Assembly: GCA_016215605.1 (NCBI GenBank)
Contig: JACRJB010000010.1
Span: 1-64,000 of the forward strand
Direction of reading: 5' to 3'
Source: Rhodopseudomonas palustris
GTDB taxonomy: Bacteria; Pseudomonadota; Alphaproteobacteria; Rhizobiales; Xanthobacteraceae
Length of the DNA stretch: 64,000 nt
Below are positions 50,462-59,472 of this stretch, piece after piece (within the stretch, counting starts at the first letter, position 1; every line of letters starts with the position of its first letter). The notes below the pieces were generated by a model, which made no database searches, was not told the origin of the DNA, and worked only from the letters and a program-made list of their open reading frames with translations. The position numbers and the translations under genes were made by a program.

Positions 50462-51775
50462 ATGAAAATATTGCTGGTCGGAATTAATTACGCGCCCGAT
50501 CTTGTCGGTGTACCCAAATATAACACTGAGCTTTGCGAGGCTCTTGTCGATGCGGGGCATGAGGTGCGGGTAATCACCGCTCCTCCCTATTATCCCGCCT
50601 GGAAGGTTCCGGAAGAACACCGTGCACTTCAGATCCGCCGACGCAGCTTGAATGGCGTTCGTGTCCGGCGGGTGCCGATCTATGTGCCGAGCCGACCGGG
50701 AGGGGTGAACCGGCTGCTGCATCATCTTTCCTTCGCGCTCGCCAGCGCTATCCCTCTCTTCCGGCAAGCCCTGATCTGGCGTCCCGACGTCATGTTTGCC
50801 GTGGCGCCTTCGTTGATGTCCTCGGCACTGGTTGCCGTGCTGGCGCGGCATGTCGGGGCAAGATCGTGGTTGCACGTCCAAGATTTCGAGGTCGACGCGG
50901 CCTTCAACCTGGGGCTTCTGCGCGCTCCTCGCTTGCGCAAGACGATGATCGCCGTTGAGCGGAAGATCCTTCTGGCGTTCGATCGGGTGTCGTCAATCTC
51001 GCCGCAGATGCTGAACCGGCTCAGTACCAAAGGCGTGCCGGCGGACCGAATTCGTGAGCTCCGAAATTGGGTCGATGCCATAGGTACGGAAAGTCAACGC
51101 AACTCGGCTTCATTCCGGCAAGAACTGGGCCTCTCTGAGAAGCATTTCGTCGCGCTCTATTCCGGCACGATGTCGCACAAGCAAGGGCTCGAATTGATCG
51201 TCGAGGCCGCTGCGGCGTTGGAGGCAAGGCTGCCTGAGGTGCAGTTCGTCCTTGCGGGAGAGGGCCCGTATCGCGAGACTCTAGCGAGGATCGCCGGCGG
51301 GCGTCGCAATGTTCATTTTCTTGGCCTCCAGCCCAATGACCGTTTCGCCGAATTGCTCAAGACAGCCAATGTCCATTTGGTGCCTCAACGAGCTGAGGCG
51401 GCCGACCTGGTGTTACCTTCGAAATTGGGTGGGATTTTCGCGTCGGGCCGACCGGTGATCGCGATGGCAACGCCCGGTACCGGTTTGGCGGGTGAAATCG
51501 AGGGGTGTGGAGTCTTGGTCCCCCCGGGGGACTCCGCCGCGCTTGCAGAAGCAATTGTCGATCTGCAGCAACAGCCGGAGCTTTGTCGTCGGTTGGGTGA
51601 GAGCGGCCGCAAACGCTCACTCGAGCGTTGGGACCGTGGTGGCATCATCACGCAACTGATCGGCGAACTGTCGAATCTGACGAAAGGCGAAGCTGCAGTT
51701 GCGGCCGAGGCGTTTGTTCAAACACCACCCCCTGTCGCTGCCAGCTACGATAGTTTGAACGTACGACGTGGCTGA
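50462..51775 (+). CDS. WcaI-family colanic-acid-type glycosyltransferase (GT4)
   Basis: 437 aa. The N-terminus MKILLVGINYAPDLVGVPKY followed by NTELCEAL is the WcaI signature. The middle has YPAWKVPEEHR and RVRRVPIYVPSRPGGVNRLL, and the C-terminal donor site is LVLPSKLGGIFASGRPVIAM. WcaI adds fucose in colanic acid; here it adds an unknown sugar. ATG 50462 follows GAGG, and the preceding TTG is in frame. The protein is standard in length, with a polar tail of about 25 residues. Confidence 0.9.
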   Translation: MKILLVGINYAPDLVGVPKYNTELCEALVDAGHEVRVITAPPYYPAWKVPEEHRALQIRRRSLNGVRVRRVPIYVPSRPGGVNRLLHHLSFALASAIPLFRQALIWRPDVMFAVAPSLMSSALVAVLARHVGARSWLHVQDFEVDAAFNLGLLRAPRLRKTMIAVERKILLAFDRVSSISPQMLNRLSTKGVPADRIRELRNWVDAIGTESQRNSASFRQELGLSEKHFVALYSGTMSHKQGLELIVEAAAALEARLPEVQFVLAGEGPYRETLARIAGGRRNVHFLGLQPNDRFAELLKTANVHLVPQRAEAADLVLPSKLGGIFASGRPVIAMATPGTGLAGEIEGCGVLVPPGDSAALAEAIVDLQQQPELCRRLGESGRKRSLERWDRGGIITQLIGELSNLTKGEAAVAAEAFVQTPPPVAASYDSLNVRRG

Positions 51776-52119
51776 CGTTGCCGACGGACGCGATCTCCCG
51801 AGGATGGACCAAGCGGGGCGCTCGATAACTGCTGCGCCCTTTGAAGCCGGTACGTGCAGCAGAGCCGCGGCCCGCTCTGAATTATCCCGAGTCTGCGTCG
51901 CACGATGTTTGCGGGAATGCTTGCGTAGGAGGAGATTGGGGGGACTGCGCGGCTGCGATCCTCACGTGATTTAATCACGTGGAGGCGACCCAGGGTGGTC
52001 GCGCAGCCAATCGTTCTGGATCGTTGCGTAGGCTGCAGTGAGAACAGACGGCGCTGCTTCGATGAAAATTAATATTCTGTCGGCAGGGTCGCTGGAGGTT
52101 TGGAGAGCGGGACATCATC
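51776..52119. other. intergenic region with an inverted repeat
   Basis: About 344 bases with no supported gene. It contains the inverted repeat at 51963-51981 and leads to the transglycosylase gene. Low-complexity antisense frames were ignored. Confidence 0.4.
51963..51981. promoter_or_regulatory. perfect inverted repeat between glycosyltransferase and transglycosylase genes
   Basis: CACGTGATT and AATCACGTG are nine-base arms with a single T between them. No T run follows, so an operator is more likely than a terminator. It lies about 140 bases before the transglycosylase start. Confidence 0.5.
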
Positions 52120-52926
52120 TTGCAGTGCGCTTGGCTGACAGCAGCGACGATTGTGACGGCCAGTGTGGTCGCTATTCCATCCCTTGCGTCGCCCGTAGCT
52201 GTCAAGACTGAGACGACGGCCTCGCTTGACGGTTCTGCGACGACGGGGAAGGCGCCGAGGCTTGAGCAACCGGCCACGGCGCTCGTTCGGGTGCAGAGAG
52301 CCCCCTCAGCGCCTCCCGCGATCCGGGCGCTGATCGAACGCGAGGCGCTCTCTCTCGGTCTCCCGGTGGATGTCGCCGAGGCGGTGACCTTCGTCGAAAG
52401 CAGCTTCAATCCCGCGACCATTGGTCTCGTCGGCGAGATCGGTCTGATGCAAGTGCGGCCCAGCACCGCGGCCATGCTGGGCTTCCGTGGATCGCCCGAC
52501 GAACTCGCCCAGCCCGAGACCAATATCCGCTTCGGCGTCACATATCTGGCCAAAGCCTGGCGTCTGACCAATGGCGACCTTTGCCGTGCTTTGATGAAAT
52601 ATCGTGCCGGGCACGGCGAGGAGACGATGACGCCATTGTCGGTACGCTACTGTGCCCGCGCGCGCAGCTATCTCGCCGCGCTCGGGTCGCCTTATGCCGG
52701 GTCGGAGGTGCCGCCGCCGATGACCGCGCCACCACGGCCGGTGGTTCAGCCCACACCACGCTCTGTCGCTGTTGCCGGCGTGCCGGCCTCACCGAAATCC
52801 GTCTATGCGCGTTTCCGCCAGGGGACGGCCGCCGCCAGCAGGGCTTATTGGCAGGCCCAGGAGGCTCGGGTTGCGGTCATCAAGGCCCAGCTTCGCGCTA
52901 AATGGAGTAGAGTTGCGTCGCGGTGA
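52120..52926 (+). CDS. lytic transglycosylase (SLT domain), exported
   Basis: 268 aa from a TTG at 52120; the start is uncertain because no ATG is in frame nearby. The signal peptide covers about 1-23 (…PSLAS). The SLT domain spans about residues 68-190: catalytic Glu93 in VTFVESSFNP, then GEIGLMQVRP and ETNIRFGVTYLAKAW. The tail is Pro-rich with a basic helix. It cuts peptidoglycan, probably to let the polysaccharide export machinery pass the wall. The role is the usual one for such genes in export loci. Confidence 0.85.
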   Translation: MQCAWLTAATIVTASVVAIPSLASPVAVKTETTASLDGSATTGKAPRLEQPATALVRVQRAPSAPPAIRALIEREALSLGLPVDVAEAVTFVESSFNPATIGLVGEIGLMQVRPSTAAMLGFRGSPDELAQPETNIRFGVTYLAKAWRLTNGDLCRALMKYRAGHGEETMTPLSVRYCARARSYLAALGSPYAGSEVPPPMTAPPRPVVQPTPRSVAVAGVPASPKSVYARFRQGTAAASRAYWQAQEARVAVIKAQLRAKWSRVASR

Positions 52927-52960
52927 GCATGCTCGGCGGGAGACCGTGAGGGAGTAGCCG

Positions 52961-53206
52961 TCAGCGGCCACGGCCGTCCCGACGGTAATTTCGATAGTTG
53001 TAATTCGGGTCGCGGCGCACGCCGAGTGGGACATCGGTATTCGCCGGCGGTCTATTGGGAGTTGCCGTCGAGCGCGGCTCTGATGGCGCCGGGACGACGA
53101 TGATCCTGCCGGCGTTGGGTGTGGATGGGTCATTGACGCCCTGGGCCAGCGCCGCTGACGACATCAGGCCTAGACTTGCGGTGACCACTAAAATCCAAGT
53201 TCGCAT
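52961..53206 (-). CDS. short exported protein, AQGVxDP type
   Basis: 81 aa. The signal peptide MRTWILVVTASLGLMSSAAL is followed by AQGVNDPSTPNAGRI, a Pro/Thr linker and the C-terminal RRDPNYNYRNYRRDGRGR. ATG 53206 has GGGAGCAGG upstream. The mature start matches the protein at 26722-26961 and the Arg/Tyr tail is similar in flavour. It lies convergent to the transglycosylase gene, 34 bases away. Confidence 0.7.
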   Translation of the reverse strand: MRTWILVVTASLGLMSSAALAQGVNDPSTPNAGRIIVVPAPSEPRSTATPNRPPANTDVPLGVRRDPNYNYRNYRRDGRGR

Positions 53207-53336
53207 GACCTGCTCCCGACGCTGAAGGTTCCGCCGCCCATGGGGTTCGAAACTCGCGCCGGTGGGCATCGTTCCTGAGACGATAAATGGTATGGCGCAG
53301 AGTTCGGTCGCTGTTGGAGCCCGCGCTTGCCGGCTT

Positions 53337-53663
53337 TCAGTTGCCATCACGGGAGTAAAACCCCGGCGCAGCGCTGTGATCCGGGCTGACGTCGGAGCTG
53401 GCCAGCGGGAACTGTCGGGCCGATTGGCGAATGAGCGAGGAATGCCATGCGTCATTGTGCTTGTGGTAGAGTTCAAGCCAGCGCTGTTCGCGCAGCTTGG
53501 GCATACCCTTCGTGTCCGCGGCCAAGCCTTGATCGCCGCCCTCATGTGACGGGGTATCGAGCTGTTCGAACTCGGACGTCTCTTCCACCGAGAGGCCGAC
53601 GAGAATGCGCTCGCCGCAACCGTTGACAAAATACCGGCGCGGAGCAGCGAACTCAATGGCCAT
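53337..53663 (-). CDS. conserved-looking hypothetical protein
   Basis: 108 aa from ATG 53663 with GAGG six bases before; the frame extends upstream to 53705 without support. I do not recognise a family. The start MAIEFAAPRRYFVNGCGERI is β-like, and residues 45-95 are polar and helical (KLREQRWLELYHKHNDAWHS). The gene starts 11 bases inside the small membrane-protein gene (53653-53781), so the two form a coupled pair. Confidence 0.6.
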   Translation of the reverse strand: MAIEFAAPRRYFVNGCGERILVGLSVEETSEFEQLDTPSHEGGDQGLAADTKGMPKLREQRWLELYHKHNDAWHSSLIRQSARQFPLASSDVSPDHSAAPGFYSRDGN

Positions 53664-53781
53664 CGCCAACCTCGTCCCGGGTGATCCAGGGCCCTGTGAG
53701 CACATCCAGGCGCCGCTGATACACCCAGATGAACAGCGGCACGGCCACGATGGAGGCGCCGACCAGGCCCAGGATCCACAT
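53653..53781 (-). CDS. 42-aa single-span membrane protein
   Basis: ATG 53781 follows AAGGGAG at six bases, a strong binding site. The protein MWILGLVGASIVAVPLFIWV has one membrane segment at the N-terminus and then a polar tail (YQRRLDVLTGPWITRDEVGD). The frame upstream of this ATG shows nothing useful. It overlaps the next gene by 11 bases. It is a good example of a small membrane protein with a soluble partner. Confidence 0.62.
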   Translation of the reverse strand: MWILGLVGASIVAVPLFIWVYQRRLDVLTGPWITRDEVGDGH

Positions 53782-53981
53782 ACGCAACTCCCTTCGTTCG
53801 CTGATCTGCGTCAGCGTTTTCAGTGTGGCCAAGAATAAATATCGCGGCAATCGCGATGCCGCTTCGATTTAATCGCTTCGTGATTTAACCTAAATGGCAG
53901 GGTCGTCGGCCTCAGCGGCGCGCCTCAACTCGTTTCCTTTAATTTTGGCGTGCCGGAACCCGGCTGCTTTCATCGAGTCAG

Positions 53982-55214
53982 ATGTCGGATCTCACGGACA
54001 GGCCTCAATCGCAAATCCCCGGGGAAACGTCCCTGGAGGTCAACTTCGCTCTGACCTTGTCGCGTCTGATCGATGAGGCACAGACCGATCCCGCACAACT
54101 TCGCCACACCGTTTATCAGCTCGCTCGGGTCAAGCTGCGAGAGCAGTTTGGCCGCGAGGATGCCAAGGACGTCAGCCGCATGGTGGACGCTCTGGAGAGC
54201 GCCATTCAGGGCGTGGAGGAGTTTTCCCGGCGTGCCGATCCAAACGTGCCGACCCTCCAAGCGCCTGAAGCTGCGCGGGATGCAGGCCAATCCGAGTCGG
54301 GAGCGTCGGTTTCGCTGCGGGATCCAAGCGAGGGAGGCGTGCCGACGCAGATGGCGGAGGCCAGCCGATATGCGAGCACCGATGCTGACAAGATCACGCC
54401 GACGTCGGTCGCTGCCGAGCCAGAATCGAGCCGGTCAGGATGGGGACCACAGGCATGGTTGATCCGTTTCGTGCTGGTGGCAGCGATTCTGACTGCAGGT
54501 GTGGCGGTGGCGCTGAACTGGAGCCGCATTCGGGATGTCACGGTGGCCGTCCGCCCGATCGCCGAAAAGCTCATTTCGACCGGCAATCTGTCCGCCCCGG
54601 CCGAGCGAAAGCCGATGGCCGGGGAGACGTTGCCCGTCAGCAAAGAGCCGGAACGTAGTGCTGCTTCGCCACCCCAGCCTGACCCGGGGTTTCCCATCCC
54701 GACGAACTTCGGCGTCTACGCGCTCGACGGTGACCAACTCGTCGAGCTGAAAGCCATCCCAGGCCGCGTGCCCGACATGCGCGTGGCAATCTCGGCAGCA
54801 ATCAACACGCCAAGCGAGGCCAGCATCTCCGGCGCCCAACCGCGTTTCATCGTCTTCCGACGCGATCTCGTCGCCTCTGCCCCGGATGCGGCGCAACTGC
54901 GGATCATGGCGCAAGTTACGCGGGTCGCCGGAGCCGATCCCTCCGGAAAACCGGCGTCGCGATCCCCGGACGGCTGGGTGATCCGTAACATCGCCGTTCC
55001 CTACAAGGTCGGGCCTGTCGAGGGGCGTCCCGAAATGATTCTTCTCCAACCCGAAACTGAGGGTAGGCCTTTGCCTGGCGGCCGTTATGCGCTGGTGATC
55101 AAGGGACAGGGTTTCGACTTCAACATCGAGGGACCGGTCAACGACCCTCAGCATTGCCTGCAGCGCTTCAACTCAACAAATGGAGCGTTCTACGCGCCCT
55201 GTCCCGAACGATGA
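53982..55214 (+). CDS. single-span membrane protein of unknown function
   Basis: 410 aa. The N-terminal cytoplasmic part (1-155) begins with a helical region (LIDEAQTDPAQLRHTVYQLA) and ends in a disordered Ser/Glu stretch. One membrane segment lies near residues 160-182 (WLIRFVLVAAILTAGVAVAL). The rest is periplasmic and β-rich with two Cys near the end (QHCLQRF, APCPER) that could pair. I do not recognise a family. The start is ATG 53982. It closes the polysaccharide region before the tRNA. Confidence 0.72.
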   Translation: MSDLTDRPQSQIPGETSLEVNFALTLSRLIDEAQTDPAQLRHTVYQLARVKLREQFGREDAKDVSRMVDALESAIQGVEEFSRRADPNVPTLQAPEAARDAGQSESGASVSLRDPSEGGVPTQMAEASRYASTDADKITPTSVAAEPESSRSGWGPQAWLIRFVLVAAILTAGVAVALNWSRIRDVTVAVRPIAEKLISTGNLSAPAERKPMAGETLPVSKEPERSAASPPQPDPGFPIPTNFGVYALDGDQLVELKAIPGRVPDMRVAISAAINTPSEASISGAQPRFIVFRRDLVASAPDAAQLRIMAQVTRVAGADPSGKPASRSPDGWVIRNIAVPYKVGPVEGRPEMILLQPETEGRPLPGGRYALVIKGQGFDFNIEGPVNDPQHCLQRFNSTNGAFYAPCPER

Positions 55215-55559
55215 TGAAGCGGAGCGCGCAGGCGCAGAGCTCGGCCTCGCGCTCGTGCTGCCGCACCTTGAATGCGGGATCCAGCCAGTTGCGGATCGTC
55301 GTTCGCCGAACGCGAACGGGTCGACGATCGAGGCCCGCGCTACCCTGTGGTCGTCGCCGTCGGCAGTCCGGACGTCTCTGGGATCGAAAGACAAACGTGC
55401 ACGTCGGGCGGTCGAGCACGTCCAATTTTCCGCCGCGCGTGATGGTCCTGGTCTGTTCGCACGTTCGGTAGCCCCCCGCATCGACAGGATCGGAGACCCG
55501 CGCAACGGCCTCGAACCGCGTAAGCGACTGTTATATTACATGATTTTTGGAAGATGGGC
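55215..55559. other. gene-free region before the tRNA
   Basis: About 345 bases between the hypothetical gene and the tRNA 3' end. Frames on both strands are Arg-rich shadows with no binding sites, and I see no gene. A small AT-rich patch (ATTACATGATTTTTGG near 55534-55549) lies just beyond the 3' end of the tRNA and may include its terminator. Confidence 0.4.
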
Positions 55560-55634
<75 letters not shown>

Positions 55635-55827
55635 ATAAACCGCTCCGGGAATCGGCCTCGACGGCCCCGTGCGACGGGCGATCCTTGCCACAGGGCATCC
55701 GGCGGCGCAAGCGTGCCGCGCAATTGGAGCGGGGAAAATGCGGTCGCTGCCCGGAAGTGCCCTGTTCGGCAAACCGCAAGTCATGGCAAGGGGATGCCCG
55801 AGCGGCGGCGCCTGCTGCGGTTCGACG

Positions 55828-56274
55828 TCAACCCGGGTCGGGTTTCAGCTTCATTTGCAGCAATTGCGGACCGATCCGGCTCCCGACGGCTTCGGCGAGT
55901 GCCGACAGGGCTCGCAAAGGCCGCATGATCACCTCGAATTCCACCACCAGTCCGTCGGCATCCAGCCGCATCAGGTCGACCCCGGTGAGATGGAGCTTGC
56001 CGACATCGCCGCTGAATTCCAGCGCGACCTCACACGGGCCGCCGACGAAGGTGCGGTGATAGCTCATGTTGTCGAGGACTTCGGCAACGGCGGTCAGCAC
56101 CAGGAAAGCCGCGTCGCGGCCCTTGATGGGGGACTGCACCGCCGGTGAGTGAAACGTCGCGTGCTCGGCCAGCAGCGGTTTCAACAGCTCCACATTTTTG
56201 GAGGGGAGGGCCCGACGCCAAGCCGCTATGGTCTGTTGCGACTTCGCCGACAGCGCATAATTGTCATTGGGCAT
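55828..56274 (-). CDS. NTF2/SnoaL-like protein
   Basis: 148 aa with a cone-shaped NTF2-like fold. A helical start (QTIAAWRRALPSKNVELLKP) is followed by LLAEHATFHSPAVQSPIKG, then a run of β-strands (TFVGGPCEVALEFSGDVGKL; GVDLMRLDADGLVVEFEVIM). Such proteins bind small ligands or act as hydrolase-like or accessory enzymes. The function is unassigned. ATG 56274 is the start. Confidence 0.75.
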   Translation of the reverse strand: MPNDNYALSAKSQQTIAAWRRALPSKNVELLKPLLAEHATFHSPAVQSPIKGRDAAFLVLTAVAEVLDNMSYHRTFVGGPCEVALEFSGDVGKLHLTGVDLMRLDADGLVVEFEVIMRPLRALSALAEAVGSRIGPQLLQMKLKPDPG

Positions 56275-56365
56275 ACGCCTCTCCGAAATCGATCAATCAA
56301 ATGCAGGCCAGTGACCGCATCATGACCAGGGCGACAACCGCCGACGATCGCAAGCAAAGCACGCC

Positions 56366-56557
56366 ATGAGCGAGACGCCTATTCGACCGCCGAAGGATGC
56401 AGCCGGCCGCCATGCGCGGCTGCGTGACGCGCTGCGCGAGAACCTGAAACGTCGCAAGCTGCAGGCGCGTGGCCGAGCGGATCCCGGCCAGCATTCGGAT
56501 GCTGGCGTCGCAATCGTTCAAGACAACACCGTCAGGGAAGCCGATGAGTCGAACTGA
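56366..56557 (+). CDS. short basic hypothetical protein
   Basis: 63 aa from ATG 56366. It is Arg/Lys-rich and helical (HARLRDALRENLKRRKLQAR), with an acidic tail (READESN). It resembles the small basic conserved proteins of the Bradyrhizobium group, but I cannot name it. It ends 24 bases before the FAD-oxidoreductase gene and may be its operon partner. Confidence 0.6.
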   Translation: MSETPIRPPKDAAGRHARLRDALRENLKRRKLQARGRADPGQHSDAGVAIVQDNTVREADESN

Positions 56558-56581
56558 CACGACAGCATTCAAGATCGAGGG

Positions 56582-58285
56582 ATGGGATCGATGACCGGCG
56601 GTGAGGCTGAGGGATCGGGCCTCGATGACGGCGCGCGGGCCAATCCGCGTCATGATCAGACCTTTCCGGAACTGACGCCGGCCGAGATCGAGCGGATGTG
56701 CCGATTCGGCGAAGTGCGGCGCTTCGTCGACGGCGAGATGTTGTTCGAGACCGGCAAGCCCGGTCCCGGCATGTTCGTGGTGCTGTCCGGCCATGTCGCG
56801 GTCACCCAGCGCGACGGCCTCGGCCGCGTCACCCCGGTGGTCGACCAAGGCCCCGGGCAGTTCCTCGGCGAGATCAGCCAGTTGGCCGGTCGGGTCTCAC
56901 TGGTCGATGGCCACGCCGAGGGCGATGTTCAGTGCCTGCAGATTCCGCCCGACCGGTTGCGTGCGCTGCTGGTGGCGGAAGCCGATCTTGGCGAGCGCAT
57001 CATGCGGGCGTTGATCCTGCGTCGCGTGAACCTGCTGCAGGGGGGCGTCGGTGGTCCGGTTCTGATCGGCTCCGCGCTGTCCTCCGACGCCGTTCGGCTG
57101 ATGGGCTTTCTGACCCGCAACGGCTTGCCGCATCATCTGCTCGATCCCGCGGTGGATCGCGACGCCGCCGATCTGATCGCGCGCTATTCGCCATCGCCGC
57201 GTGACCTGCCGCTGGTGGTGACGCCGGACGGCAAGGTGCTGCGGAACCCGGGGGAATCCGAATTGGCCCGCGCCGTGGGCATGATCGGACAACTCGACAG
57301 CAGCAAGGTCTACGACGTCGCCATCGTCGGCTCCGGCCCCGCGGGATTGTCGACCGCGGTGTACGCGGCGTCCGAAGGCCTGTCGGTCGCAGTCTGCGAC
57401 CAGCGCGCGTTCGGCGGTCAGGCCGGCGCCAGCGCAAGGATCGAGAACTATCTCGGCTTTCCGACCGGCATTTCCGGTCACGCGCTGACCGCGCGTGCAT
57501 TCAATCAGGCGCAGAAATTCGGCGCCGACATCCTGATCCCGATCGAGGTCAAGTCACTCGAATGTGGCCGTGACGACGGCCTTTTCGCGCTGGCGCTCGA
57601 CGACGGTGAGGAACTGCGCGCGCGGGCGATCGTCGTCGCCAGCGGCGCCCGCTATCGGCGGCCGGACATCGACGGTCTCCCGAAGTTTGAAGGCCGCGGC
57701 GTGTATTACTGGGCATCGCCGATCGAGGCGCGGCTGTGCAAGGATCAGGAGGTGATCCTGGTCGGTGGCGGCAACAGCGCCGGGCAGGCGGCGGTGTTTC
57801 TGTCAACGCATGCCGCGCGCGTCCATATGGTGATTCGCGGCGGTGGCCTCGCCGCCAGCATGTCGCGCTATCTGATCGAGCGGATCGAATCGACCCCGAA
57901 TATCGAACTGGTCTTCAACACGGAAGTCGTCACGCTGGATGGTGCGTCCGAGGGCGGGCTGGAGAGGGTCACGCTGCGGAGCCGTCTGTCTGGCGAAGAC
58001 TGGACGATCAATGTCCGCAACCTGTTTCTGTTCGTCGGCGCCGATCCCGCGACCGGTTGGCTCGACGGCTGTGGCGTCACGCTCGACCGCGCCGGCTTTG
58101 TCCTGACCGGTGCGCCGGCTGAGAACGGCCGCCGCCCGACCCAGGCGCTGGAGACCTCGGTGCCGGGGGTGTTCGCGGTCGGAGACGTGCGTTCCGGCTC
58201 GGTCAAGCGAGTCGGCGGCGCGATCGGCGAGGGCGCTCAGGTCGTCGCCGCGCTGCACGGCTATCTGGCGGATGCGCTCGGCTGA
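56582..58285 (+). CDS. cyclic-nucleotide-binding/thioredoxin-reductase-like fusion
   Basis: 567 aa from ATG 56582; ATG 56591 is an alternative. A cyclic-nucleotide-binding domain spans about 22-145 (FPELTPAEIERMCRF; GEISQLAGRVSLV). A short glutaredoxin-like region without cysteines follows (about 155-235). Then comes a thioredoxin-reductase FAD/NAD fold with GSGPAGLSTAVYAASEG and VGGGNSAGQAAVFLS. The redox CxxC of true reductases is missing; the site reads YYWASPIEA. The protein may sense cAMP-like ligands and carry out a flavin reaction of unknown type. It is probably cytoplasmic. Confidence 0.85.
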   Translation: MGSMTGGEAEGSGLDDGARANPRHDQTFPELTPAEIERMCRFGEVRRFVDGEMLFETGKPGPGMFVVLSGHVAVTQRDGLGRVTPVVDQGPGQFLGEISQLAGRVSLVDGHAEGDVQCLQIPPDRLRALLVAEADLGERIMRALILRRVNLLQGGVGGPVLIGSALSSDAVRLMGFLTRNGLPHHLLDPAVDRDAADLIARYSPSPRDLPLVVTPDGKVLRNPGESELARAVGMIGQLDSSKVYDVAIVGSGPAGLSTAVYAASEGLSVAVCDQRAFGGQAGASARIENYLGFPTGISGHALTARAFNQAQKFGADILIPIEVKSLECGRDDGLFALALDDGEELRARAIVVASGARYRRPDIDGLPKFEGRGVYYWASPIEARLCKDQEVILVGGGNSAGQAAVFLSTHAARVHMVIRGGGLAASMSRYLIERIESTPNIELVFNTEVVTLDGASEGGLERVTLRSRLSGEDWTINVRNLFLFVGADPATGWLDGCGVTLDRAGFVLTGAPAENGRRPTQALETSVPGVFAVGDVRSGSVKRVGGAIGEGAQVVAALHGYLADALG

Positions 58286-58393
58286 GTGATCTGCCGCACA
58301 ATGCGGCGCGTCAGTGGGGGCGGCCGCATCGCTGTGCACGCGCTGCCGATCATTGAGGCGGCCAGCCAGTTACGACTGAGTTGCATGTAGATG

Positions 58394-58415
58394 ATGTTCA
58401 TCATATGATGAACAT
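58394..58415. promoter_or_regulatory. perfect 22-bp palindrome, candidate operator
   Basis: ATGTTCATCAT joined to its reverse complement ATGATGAACAT, perfect over 22 bases. It is 21 bases before the GTG start at 58437. The position and symmetry fit a repressor site controlling the membrane-protein gene. No regulator gene is adjacent. Confidence 0.7.
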
Positions 58416-58436
58416 GGGCATTTGCAGGAGAGCGCC

Positions 58437-58940
58437 GTGGTCCTCGGAATGGATTTGACGACGTTCACGCTGGTCCACGTGGTGATCAGTCTGGTCGCGA
58501 TCGCCGCGGGTCTGGTCGCAATGGTCGGTTTGTTGATCTCCAGACCTCTGCCCGGATGGACCGCCGTGTTCCTGGCGACCACGATCCTCACCAGCGCCTC
58601 CGGATTTCTGTTTCCGTTCTTCCAGCTGCTGCCGTCTCACATCGTCGGCATCATTTCGCTGGTGCTGCTCGCGGTCGCGGTGGTTGCGCTATATGTCGGA
58701 CGACTCGCCGGGCGATGGCGGCCCGCCTACATCGTCACTGCATTGCTGTCGCTCTATCTGAACGTGTTTGTGCTGGTCGTGCAGGCGTTTCAGAAAGTCA
58801 CCTTGCTGCGCGATCTCGCCCCCAATCAAAACGAGCCGCCGTTTCTCGCCGCGCAGGCCGTCACGCTGGTGTTCTTCGTGGGGACGATTGTTTTCGCCTT
58901 GCGGCGCTTCCATCCGGCACCGGCCTATTCGCGCGCCTGA
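58437..58940 (+). CDS. five-segment membrane protein of unknown function
   Basis: 167 aa, starting with GTG 58437 after AGGAG at seven bases. There are five hydrophobic segments (FTLVHVVISLVAIAAGLVAM; TAVFLATTILTSASGFLF; VGIISLVLLAVAVVALYV; YIVTALLSLYLNVFVLVVQA; AVTLVFFVGTIVFAL). I do not know the family; the plan is like small DoxX/DUF2306-type proteins. It stands alone behind the palindromic operator. Confidence 0.78.
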   Translation: MVLGMDLTTFTLVHVVISLVAIAAGLVAMVGLLISRPLPGWTAVFLATTILTSASGFLFPFFQLLPSHIVGIISLVLLAVAVVALYVGRLAGRWRPAYIVTALLSLYLNVFVLVVQAFQKVTLLRDLAPNQNEPPFLAAQAVTLVFFVGTIVFALRRFHPAPAYSRA

Positions 58941-59272
58941 GGTTCACGCCGATCCCGCTGACAAAGGAAAGGTCGCGGCTGAGCCGAGGCCCTTTCGGCT
59001 GATGCGGCGGCTGATCGGCGGGCCGCCAGACCCGCGCGCGTTCCGTTGCTGCTGCCGCCCGGACCGAAGTCGCCCTGCGCCGACGAGGGAGTCGGGTGGT
59101 TGGGGCCGGTGCCGCTGCGGCCCGTGGTCGTGCTGGGCGCCATCGCGCCGGGATGACCGTTGCCAACTTTCCACGAACCTATCGCGTTGCCGCAGGAATC
59201 AGTCTCGCCCTGGGTCGCCGCCCGGGTGGTGGCGAGCAAGGTCGTGGCTGCGATACCGGTGATCTTGGGCAT
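58925..59272 (-). CDS. short exported protein, QGxxD type
   Basis: 115 aa. The N-terminus MPKITGIAATTLLATTRAAT is followed by QGETDSCGNAIGSW, then a Ser/Thr/Gly/Pro-rich tail (APSTTTGRSGTGPNHP). It resembles in start and plan the protein at 22261-22497 (MTKLLGIAAVALLVAG… AQGTRDAP). It overlaps the end of the plus-strand gene by 16 bases. No binding site is obvious, so confidence is moderate. Confidence 0.48.
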   Translation of the reverse strand: MPKITGIAATTLLATTRAATQGETDSCGNAIGSWKVGNGHPGAMAPSTTTGRSGTGPNHPTPSSAQGDFGPGGSSNGTRAGLAARRSAAASAERASAQPRPFLCQRDRREPQARE

Positions 59273-59472
59273 GACTTCAAAAGACCTGCAACGGGCTGTG
59301 TTCGTTCAGTATTTGCCCCACGGTAGAATTGTTGGCCGTTCCGAAGGAACATGCGTCGTGTTGTCAGAGGCTGGCGCCTGCCCATTGCGATGACATATGA
59401 AAGAGCGCGAACGGCCGAGCTGAGGAACGAGTGCGGGGGATCGGGTTTGTCGACGATCACGGAGAAAAACAG

